The notes beneath the pieces are model-generated. The model was not told the DNA's origin. It saw only the letters and a program-made list of their open reading frames with translations, and searched no databases. Source: Amycolatopsis bartoniae (GTDB taxonomy: Bacteria; Actinomycetota; Actinomycetes; Mycobacteriales; Pseudonocardiaceae). Taken from it: a stretch of DNA of 64,000 nucleotides. Position numbers and translations under genes: made by a program. This document shows positions 58,248 to 64,000 of this stretch, in pieces (position 1 is the first letter of the stretch; every line of letters begins with the position of its first letter). Location: assembly GCF_014191255.1 (NCBI RefSeq), contig NZ_JACHWH010000015.1, forward strand, positions 1 to 64,000, given 5' to 3'.

Positions 58248-59177
58248 ATGCGTGCTTGGCAGTTCGTGGCGGTAGGAAAGTCGTTGGAGTGCAGGGAAGT
58301 TCCGGAGCCTCGTGCGGGCACGGGCGAGGTCGTGGTCGACGTCAGAGCGGCCGGCCTCTGCCACACCGATGTCGGGACGATGGAAGGCGCGCTCGAAGGA
58401 CTGCTGGACCACGTGCCGATGACGATCGGCCACGAGATCGCCGGTGTGATCAGCGAGGTCGGTTCCGGCGTGAGCCAGTGGACCGTGGGCGACAGAGTCG
58501 TGATTCCCGCTGTGATGGGCGGAGCGGGCTCGGGCCGCGACGGCGGTTTCGCCGGCAAGGTGATCGGCCTGGCGGACGAGCTCGTGGCCATTCCGGACGG
58601 TGTGTCGTTCGCCGAGGCGGCCGCCGCGACGGACGCGGGGATGACCTCGTACAAGGCGGTCCGCGTGGCGGGCGTCGGCGCGGGCACCAAGCTCGGCGTG
58701 GTCGGGCTCGGCGGCCTGGGCATGGTGGGTGCGCGGATCGCGTTGCTCAAGGGCGCCGAGGTGTACGCGGCCGAGCTCAAGGAAGAGGTGTGGGACAAGG
58801 CGAAGGCCGTCGGCGTCACGGCATGCGCGCGCTCGATCACCGAGTTCGCGGACGCCGGTCTCGACGTGATCATCGACTTCGCGGGAGCCGACACCACGAA
58901 GGACGCGATCGAAACCGTGCGGCCCGGTGGCCGCGTGGTGCAGATCGGGGTCTTCCGTGCCACCGGTGAGCTACCGGTCCTCACGCTGGTGATGAAGGAG
59001 GTCGAGCTCCTGGGCTCCAACTCCGGCACGCACGAGGACGTCACCGGCTACCTCGGGCTGGTCGCCGCGGGCAAGCTCGACGGCGGGCTCGGCACCATTT
59101 CGTTCGACGAGATCGGCGAGGGCATGGATCGGCTCCGCCGGGGCGAAGTGTCCGGCCGGCTCGTCGCACTAGTCTGA
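58248..59177 (+). CDS. Medium-chain alcohol dehydrogenase lacking the structural-zinc lobe
   Basis: A 309-residue GroES/Rossmann MDR protein. The catalytic-zinc region is kept (CHTD, IGHEIAG), the nucleotide motif is GLGGLG, and the protein is 30-40 residues shorter than usual. The four-Cys structural-zinc lobe is replaced by AVMGGAGSGRDGGFAG. Such zinc-poor MDRs include cyclic enol and alcohol dehydrogenases. AAGGAGG precedes the ATG and a strong hairpin follows, so it is monocistronic. Confidence 0.88.
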   Translation: MRAWQFVAVGKSLECREVPEPRAGTGEVVVDVRAAGLCHTDVGTMEGALEGLLDHVPMTIGHEIAGVISEVGSGVSQWTVGDRVVIPAVMGGAGSGRDGGFAGKVIGLADELVAIPDGVSFAEAAAATDAGMTSYKAVRVAGVGAGTKLGVVGLGGLGMVGARIALLKGAEVYAAELKEEVWDKAKAVGVTACARSITEFADAGLDVIIDFAGADTTKDAIETVRPGGRVVQIGVFRATGELPVLTLVMKEVELLGSNSGTHEDVTGYLGLVAAGKLDGGLGTISFDEIGEGMDRLRRGEVSGRLVALV

Positions 59178-59206
59178 AGCCCGGTCCGAAAACCCCTGCT
59201 GCGCAG

Positions 59207-59248
59207 GCGAAAGCGCGGTGCACCTTGCTGGGTGCACCGCGCTTTCGC
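59207..59248 (+). terminator. 18-base perfect-stem terminator
   Basis: Arms 59207-59224 and 59231-59248 are fully complementary with a six-base loop, then TTGTCC. It ends the alcohol dehydrogenase transcript. Confidence 0.75.
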
Positions 59249-59322
59249 TTGTCCCTGCTGCTGTCGCCGGGTTGTGACCATTGACACCCTTGAGGCGCTG
59301 TGATTAGCGTCATCGTCGAATC

Positions 59323-59338
59323 TTGAACAAGTGGTCAA
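59323..59338. promoter_or_regulatory. TTGAnC-n4-GnTCAA dyad before the SDR/P450 operon
   Basis: A 16-base imperfect palindrome (TTGAACAAGTGGTCAA) lies 33 bases upstream of the SDR ATG at 59372; TGATTAGCGTCATCG is just before it. Likely operator/promoter region for SDR, P450 (4) and SnoaL. Confidence 0.45.
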
Positions 59339-59371
59339 TAGATGACGACTTGTCGTAAGAAATGAGGAACG

Positions 59372-60136
59372 ATGAACCGGCTATCGGGAAAGTCCATTGT
59401 GGTCACCGGCGCCGCACAGGGACTCGGGCGTAGTTGTGCGTTCCGGGTGGCCGAGGAGGGTGCGGCTGTCGCGGTGGCCGACATCGACGGCGAGGGCGCT
59501 GCGAACGCCGCCCGGGACATCGCCGGCGCCACTGGGGCCAAGACCGTCGCCATCACGGTGGATGTGTCCATGGCCGCCGACGCGGAACGGATGACCGCCG
59601 AGGTCGTGGCGGCGTTCGGGAAGCTGGACGGCGCGGTGAACAACGCCGGGATCAGTGGCCCGCCGAGGGTCCGGCTCGCCGACTACGAGCCCGCCGACTT
59701 CGAGCGCGTCGTCGCGCTCAACCTCACCGGCACCTTCCTCTGCCTCAAGTACGAGATCGCCGCGATGCTCGGCACCGGTGGCGGCTCGATCGTCAACGTC
59801 TCCAGCGTGGGAGGCCTTATCGGAGCCGGAGGTTCGTCGGCCTACATCAGCTCCAAGCACGCGGTGCTGGGGCTGACCAAGGACGCCGCGATCGACTACG
59901 GCAAGGACGGGATCCGGGTCAACGCGTTGTGCCCCGGTTCCATGCTCACGCCGATGGCCGCCGCCTGGTACGAGAGCCATCCCGAGGACAGGGAGACGTT
60001 CGCGGCGATGACGCCGCTCAACCGGGTGGCGACTCCGGACGAGGTGTCGCACGCCGTGGTCTACCTGCTCAGTGACGAGTCGACCTACACGACCGGGCAC
60101 GCCCTCGCCACCGACGGTGGCGCGGCGGCCTGGTGA
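59372..60136 (+). CDS. SDR family oxidoreductase
   Basis: A 254-residue classical SDR. TGAAQGLGRS is the nucleotide motif, ADID after strand 2 suggests NAD, NNAG is at about 90 and YISSK is the active site. VNVSSVGGLIG and LCPGSMLTP are standard. It is probably a 3-hydroxy or ring-alcohol dehydrogenase. GAGGAA precedes the ATG. P450 (4) follows about 60 bases later on the same transcript. Confidence 0.92.
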   Translation: MNRLSGKSIVVTGAAQGLGRSCAFRVAEEGAAVAVADIDGEGAANAARDIAGATGAKTVAITVDVSMAADAERMTAEVVAAFGKLDGAVNNAGISGPPRVRLADYEPADFERVVALNLTGTFLCLKYEIAAMLGTGGGSIVNVSSVGGLIGAGGSSAYISSKHAVLGLTKDAAIDYGKDGIRVNALCPGSMLTPMAAAWYESHPEDRETFAAMTPLNRVATPDEVSHAVVYLLSDESTYTTGHALATDGGAAAW

Positions 60137-60198
60137 CCGGTGCCCGCCCGGCTCCCGCCGCGTTCTTTCCCGTTGTGACCAAGGAGGTTCACGTCCTC

Positions 60199-61425
60199 AT
60201 GACCCAGATTTCCGCCCGCCCGCGGGTCGCCCCCGAAGACCCTTCGTTCTTCACCGGTGACCTGCGCGAGGCCGTCCGGTGGCTGCACGCCGAGGAGCCC
60301 GTTCATCTCCGTGACCCGCGTCCTGCCTATCCCCGGGAGTTCTGGGTGGTCTCGCGGATGGAGGACGTACGCCGGGTGCTGCGCAGTCCGGCCGAGTTCA
60401 CCAGCACCCAGGGGACCCTGCTGGCGTTCCGTTCGGCCGATCCCGAAGAGCTCCCGAAGGACGACAGCCGTTTCCTCACCCAGCACGTCATGTGGATGGA
60501 CCCGCCGGACCATTCACGGCACCGGAAGCTGATCAGCCCGCATCTGGCGATGAAGCAGGTCAACTCGTTCGAGCCGTGGATCCGCGACATCGTCCGGGAG
60601 CGCCTGGCCGCCGCCGGTGACGGGCAGGTCGTCGACTTCGTCCAGCTGATCGCCGCCGCGGTGCCCTGCTACGTGATGTGCGAGCTGCTCGGCGCGGACC
60701 GTCGCCACGAGCAGAAGTTCCACGAGTGGACGCACGCGGTCTTCATGGGCACCGAGATCGGTGGCGAGAGCCCCGTGCCCGCGATGGTGGAGATGTACGA
60801 CTTCTTCGAGGAGCGCCTCGAAGAGCGGCGGCAGAGCCCGGGCCGTGACCTGCTCACGACGCTGGTCCAGGCGCAGCTCGACGGTGACTCCCTGACCCCG
60901 GCCGAGGAACTGATGTGGAGCTGGACGCTGCTGTCCGCCGGCAACCACACGACCCGCGACCTGATCGCGGGCGGGATGCTGGCCCTGCTGGAGAACCCCG
61001 CCGAGTTCGACCGGTTGCGGGCCGATCACTCACTCGTCCGCGACGCGGTCGAGGAGATGCTGCGGTACGTCTCGGTCGCGCGCTACAACATGCGCACGGC
61101 GCTCACCGATGTCGAGCTGCACGGCCAGGTCATCAAGGCGGGAGACCCCGTGTATGCGGCGTACTGGGCGGCGAACCGCGACGAGAGCGTGTTCGACGAC
61201 CCGTACCGCTTCGACGTCGCGCGGCCCAACGCGCGCGAGCACATGGCCTTCGGTTACGGCCCGCATCTGTGCATCGGCGCCCAGCTGGCCCGCCTGGAGA
61301 CGCGGATCGTGTTCGAGGAGCTGCTCGACCGTTTCCCGCGCACCGAACTGGCCGGTGAGCCGGAGAAGATGGACAGCGTGATGGTGAACTGCGTGTCCGG
61401 CCTGCCCGTGCGGTTGCGTGCGTGA
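60199..61425 (+). CDS. Cytochrome P450 (4), unusual I-helix
   Basis: A 408-residue P450 with ExxR in EEMLRY (Glu286-Arg289) and heme Cys358 in FGYGPHLCIGAQLAR. The I-helix reads SAGNHTT (246-252): the acidic residue that normally precedes the oxygen-activating Thr is His250. That may alter proton delivery or favour peroxide-type chemistry. ATG at 60199 with AAGGAGG 11 bases upstream is preferred; the frame is open to 60133. Its stop overlaps the SnoaL gene. Confidence 0.94.
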   Translation: MTQISARPRVAPEDPSFFTGDLREAVRWLHAEEPVHLRDPRPAYPREFWVVSRMEDVRRVLRSPAEFTSTQGTLLAFRSADPEELPKDDSRFLTQHVMWMDPPDHSRHRKLISPHLAMKQVNSFEPWIRDIVRERLAAAGDGQVVDFVQLIAAAVPCYVMCELLGADRRHEQKFHEWTHAVFMGTEIGGESPVPAMVEMYDFFEERLEERRQSPGRDLLTTLVQAQLDGDSLTPAEELMWSWTLLSAGNHTTRDLIAGGMLALLENPAEFDRLRADHSLVRDAVEEMLRYVSVARYNMRTALTDVELHGQVIKAGDPVYAAYWAANRDESVFDDPYRFDVARPNAREHMAFGYGPHLCIGAQLARLETRIVFEELLDRFPRTELAGEPEKMDSVMVNCVSGLPVRLRA

Positions 61426-61856
61426 TGGCCGCGACGGTGCAGGACGAGCTGGAGATCACCCGGCTGCTGGCGCGCTACAACCGCTACTTCGACCGTGGAC
61501 GGGTCCACGACGCGGCGGAGCTGTTCGTGGCGGACGGCGTCCTCGACGGGGTGGAGGGCGTCCAGTCCGGCAAGGCCGCGATCTCCTCGTACATGGCCTC
61601 GTTCTGGACGAACGAGGCGTGGTCGGCGGCGCACGGCGGCCAGCACATCATGTCCAATGTGGACATCGAGTTCACGTCCGGGGACAGCGCCGAGGTGTTC
61701 TCCTCGCTGGCGTTCGTTGCCCCCGCTGGGCAGGGGTGGACGATCCTGTTCGCCGGGAGCAACAGCGACCAGGTGGTGCGCACCCCCGAAGGCTGGCGGT
61801 TCGCCGTCCGGCGGATCCGGGTCGGACCGGTCGAGAACGAGGGCGAGCAGGCGTGA
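61425..61856 (+). CDS. SnoaL-like (NTF2 fold) protein
   Basis: A 143-residue NTF2-fold protein starting DELEITRLLARYNRYFDRG, related to the gene at 30891. Conserved residues for a specific reaction cannot be named. ATG at 61425 overlaps the P450 stop (TGATG); a GTG three bases earlier is possible. The tight coupling to P450 (4) suggests that it acts on the P450 product, for example by isomerisation or dehydration. Confidence 0.82.
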   Translation: MAATVQDELEITRLLARYNRYFDRGRVHDAAELFVADGVLDGVEGVQSGKAAISSYMASFWTNEAWSAAHGGQHIMSNVDIEFTSGDSAEVFSSLAFVAPAGQGWTILFAGSNSDQVVRTPEGWRFAVRRIRVGPVENEGEQA

Positions 61857-61861
61857 GTGGA

Positions 61862-61900
61862 AGCGGTGTGTCCCGTTCCGCCCGGACGGGACACACCGCT
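61862..61900. terminator. Bidirectional hairpin between convergent genes
   Basis: A perfect 15-base stem (61862-61876 with 61886-61900) followed by CTTTC. It separates the SnoaL gene from the reverse crotonase. Confidence 0.75.
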
Positions 61901-61903
61901 CTT

Positions 61904-62713
61904 TCAGCGCCCGCGGAACTCCGGTTGACGACCCTCGGCTCTGGCTGCCTTGCCTTCGCGGTAGTCCTCGGACGCGAAGAGCAGCGCCTGCGCGAGGTTT
62001 TCCTGCCGCAGCGCCGAAGCGTGGGCCTCGCGGTCGAGGTCGTCGATGATCTGGCGGGCAAGGCGAACCGCCAGCGGGCTGCGTGAGGCGATGAGCGACG
62101 CCACCTGCCACGCTTCGTCGTCGAGCCGTTCGGGCGGCACGACCCGCGAGACGATCCCGGCGGTCAGGGCCTCCTCGGCGGTCAGCGTGCGGCCGGTCAG
62201 CACCAGGTCCTTCACCATGCCCGGGCCGGCGAGCGCCCGCAGCCGCGAGACGCCGCCGGTGTCGGGCACGAGCCCGTGCCCGACCTCCGGCAGCGCCATC
62301 TTGGCGTCGGTCGCGGCGATCCGGACGTCGCAGTGCAGGGCGCGTTCGAACGAGCCGCCCAGCACCCAGCCCTTGAGCGCGGCGATCACCGGCACCGGCA
62401 TCGTCGAGATCAGCGTGATGTTTTTCTGGAACTTGGCGACGAACTCCAGGTCCGTTTCCCCGCCGGGGCGGCCGCCGAGCGCCTTGGTGTCGCGCCCGGA
62501 GGAGAAGGACTTCCCTTCGCCACGGAGGATGACCGCGCGCAGGCCAGGCCTTTCGTGCAGCTCGCGCAGGATGTCGGTGAATGCGTAGGCGACGTCGTTG
62601 TCCACCGCGTTGTGCCGCTCGGGCCGGTTGAAGCTCACGGTGGCGATGTGGTCGCGTACGCCGAGCAGGACGAGCGGGCGGGTCCCGGTCACGGCCGGAT
62701 TCGGGTCGGTCAT
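61904..62713 (-). CDS. Enoyl-CoA hydratase/isomerase family protein
   Basis: A 269-residue crotonase. Oxyanion loop SSGRDTKALG; the two catalytic Glu positions are filled in GGSFERALHCD and ALPEVGHG, and VPDTGG also provides an Asp. It could hydrate or isomerise enoyl-CoA. ATG at 62713 is chosen by homology to the MTDPNP... start; the frame continues upstream without support. The thiolase lies upstream on the same strand, separated by 32 bases. Confidence 0.89.
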   Translation of the reverse strand: MTDPNPAVTGTRPLVLLGVRDHIATVSFNRPERHNAVDNDVAYAFTDILRELHERPGLRAVILRGEGKSFSSGRDTKALGGRPGGETDLEFVAKFQKNITLISTMPVPVIAALKGWVLGGSFERALHCDVRIAATDAKMALPEVGHGLVPDTGGVSRLRALAGPGMVKDLVLTGRTLTAEEALTAGIVSRVVPPERLDDEAWQVASLIASRSPLAVRLARQIIDDLDREAHASALRQENLAQALLFASEDYREGKAARAEGRQPEFRGR

Positions 62714-62745
62714 GAAAGCCTTTTCTGTCAAGGGGTTTCCGCGGT

Positions 62746-63918
62746 TCAGCACTCGACGAGCACGGCGCCGGCCTGGCCGCCACCGGCGCACATGGCGGCG
62801 ACTCCGAGGCCGCCACCACGCCGGCGCAGATCGTGGACGAGCGTCGTCAGCATGCGCGCGCCCGACGCGGCTGTCGGATGGCCGATGCTGCACCCGCTGC
62901 CGTGGATGTTGACCTTCTCCTCATCGAGGGCGAGCTCGCGACAAGCGGCGACCGGCACCGAGGCGAACGCCTCGTTGATCTCCCACAGTGCGATGTCCTT
63001 TGTGGTCAACCCCGTGCGGCGCAGTACCTTCGGGATGACGTCGAGGACGGCGGAACCGGTCCGCTCCGGGGGAACGGCCGTCCAGGCCCAGCCGCGCACG
63101 CGACCGAACGGTGTGCCGCCATAGGACCTGGCGGTGTCCGCGTTGCCGAGTACGAGCGCGGCGGCCGCGTCGTTGACTCCGCTGGAGTTGCCCGCGGTGA
63201 TGGAGAAGCCCTCGATCTCTGGGTGCAACGGTTTCAGGGACGCCAGCTTCTCCAGCGTCGAATCCCGGCGCGGATGCTCGTCGACGGCGAACTCGGTGAT
63301 CGAGCCGTCGGGGAGGATGGCCTTGACGGGCACGATCTCCTCGGCGAACGTGCCGTCGTCGATCGCGGCCACCGCCCGCCGGTGCGAGCGGTAGGCCCAG
63401 CGGTCCATCTCCTCCCGGCTGATCCCGATGGCCTGCGCGGTGTTCCAGCCGACCGTGATCGTCATGTCCCAGTTGGGCGCCGTGGGGGAGTCGGGGTGGG
63501 TGGGGCTCCACCACGGTTCGAGGTACTCCTCGGTGCCCGGCACGCGCCAGCGTTGCACCGGCGCGGTCGAGGAGGACTGGACCCCGCCCGCGATGACCAC
63601 GTCGTCCATGCCGGCGATGATCGAGCCCGCCGCGTTCGCCACGGAGGTGAGCGAGCCCGCGCAGTGCCGGTTCACGGCCTGCCCGCCGACGTTGACGAGT
63701 CCCGCTTCGATCGCGGCGTGGCGCGCGATGTCCCCGCCGCCGTAGTAGGACTCGGCGAACACGACGTCGTCGAACCGTTCCGGTTCGAGGCCGGACCGGG
63801 TGCGGGCGGCGTCGACCGCGACGCGCGCGAGCTCCAGCGCGCTCGTGTCGCGCAGAGTTCCCTTGTGTGCTGTGCCGACCGCCGTGCGCACGGCGCTGAG
63901 GATCCAGGCCTCCGCCAT
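62746..63918 (-). CDS. Thiolase (acetyl-CoA C-acyltransferase)
   Basis: A 390-residue thiolase. Nucleophile Cys86 is in NRHCAGSL, His347 in SIGHPTAASG and Cys377 in AAMCAGGGQ, so all catalytic residues are present. The NRHCAG motif and a long SYYGGGD loop separate it from the thiolase at 923 and match thiolases for branched or cyclic 3-ketoacyl-CoAs in actinobacteria. AGGAAGG precedes the ATG. It should complete the beta-oxidation cycle of this gene set. Confidence 0.93.
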   Translation of the reverse strand: MAEAWILSAVRTAVGTAHKGTLRDTSALELARVAVDAARTRSGLEPERFDDVVFAESYYGGGDIARHAAIEAGLVNVGGQAVNRHCAGSLTSVANAAGSIIAGMDDVVIAGGVQSSSTAPVQRWRVPGTEEYLEPWWSPTHPDSPTAPNWDMTITVGWNTAQAIGISREEMDRWAYRSHRRAVAAIDDGTFAEEIVPVKAILPDGSITEFAVDEHPRRDSTLEKLASLKPLHPEIEGFSITAGNSSGVNDAAAALVLGNADTARSYGGTPFGRVRGWAWTAVPPERTGSAVLDVIPKVLRRTGLTTKDIALWEINEAFASVPVAACRELALDEEKVNIHGSGCSIGHPTAASGARMLTTLVHDLRRRGGGLGVAAMCAGGGQAGAVLVEC

Positions 63919-64000
63919 CGGTTCCCGCCTTCCTCGTGGTCTGCTCGTCCGACGCGAAAAACACAGCGCCAGAGACTGACTAACCCGACTATTCTATGTA
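63919..64000 (-). promoter_or_regulatory. Promoter region of the thiolase/crotonase operon
   Basis: The last 82 bases contain an AT-rich patch with CTGACTAACCCGACTATTCTATG. TGACTAA recurs in other promoters here (30561, reverse strand at 45700). No gene is visible to the window end. Confidence 0.35.

Noticed and set aside
59323..59338. Treating the TTGAnC...GnTCAA dyad as another copy of the 25-base shared element
   Set aside because: It shares only short TGA/TCA strings with the 28299/35186 element; arm sequence and spacing differ, so it is listed separately.
28338..63918. Secondary-metabolite cluster interpretation
   Set aside because: P450s and CoA ligases occur, but there is no PKS, NRPS, terpene cyclase or resistance gene. 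Beta-oxidation enzymes dominate.
1..64000. CRISPR arrays, rRNA and tRNA genes
   Set aside because: No regularly spaced repeats, no tRNA-like cloverleaf or T-loop signature and no rRNA sequence were noticed on either strand.

Overview
The window is high-GC actinobacterial DNA, most like a soil Pseudonocardiales genome (Amycolatopsis or Pseudonocardia type). Supporting signs are strong G/C bias at third codon positions, frequent GTG starts, ATGA/GTGA overlaps between genes, N,N-dimethyl-4-nitrosoaniline (NDMA)-dependent alcohol dehydrogenases, a mycofactocin-type short-chain dehydrogenase (SDR), and P450s paired with a one-cluster ferredoxin. No rRNA, tRNA, CRISPR or intact prophage was seen. 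Almost everything is catabolic: 4 cytochromes P450, 8 SDRs, 4 aldehyde dehydrogenases (ALDH), 5 crotonases, 2 thiolases, 3 CoA ligases, a paired acyl-CoA dehydrogenase and 3 intact SnoaL-like proteins.

Layout. 1-8.3 kb: a cut HSDL2-like SDR, a thiolase and an enoyl-CoA isomerase/hydratase; a reverse ALDH and prephenate dehydratase; an orphan peptide-type binding lipoprotein with an NDMA-type alcohol dehydrogenase. 8.4-15.05 kb: a hydroxyquinol module. Maleylacetate reductase, intradiol dioxygenase and a small ABM protein run left; an AraC regulator, an HsaA-type flavin monooxygenase, its flavin reductase and a degenerate RibB/RibA-like fusion run right. 15.1-24.9 kb: a reverse, tightly overlapped operon (FAH-family hydrolase, cyclase-type hydrolase, DapA-like aldolase, semialdehyde dehydrogenase, ornithine cyclodeaminase-like enzyme, SsuABC-type importer) facing a GntR regulator.

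25.2-36.5 kb: ferredoxin reductase, a vestigial ferredoxin, DoxX, a crotonase and a MaoC-type dehydratase on the reverse strand. A divergent TetR follows, then ferredoxin, SnoaL, two CoA ligases, SDR and P450 on the forward strand. 36.58-37.44 kb: a defective IS5-type insertion sequence with intact target duplication. 37.4-47.6 kb: further P450/SDR genes and a reverse group P450, TetR, CoA ligase, ALDH and alcohol dehydrogenase that reads as hydroxylation, two oxidations and CoA activation. 48.1-57.6 kb: a long forward operon (dienoyl-CoA-reductase-like SDR, two acyl-CoA dehydrogenase subunits, two SDRs, ALDH, enoyl-CoA hydratase), then a thioesterase and an amidohydrolase. 58.2-63.9 kb: a zinc-poor alcohol dehydrogenase, SDR, P450 and SnoaL, with a reverse crotonase and thiolase.

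Taken together, the right half looks like a beta-oxidation-style route for a hydroxylated cyclic or branched substrate (terpenoid- or steroid-like; identity unknown). It is probably controlled by two paralogous TetR proteins. A 25-base element shared upstream of two distant operons, with related sites beside one tetR gene, supports a regulon. Between the operons lie remains of SDR, ferredoxin, SnoaL, transposase and recombinase genes, the pattern expected of a catabolic region assembled and trimmed over time.
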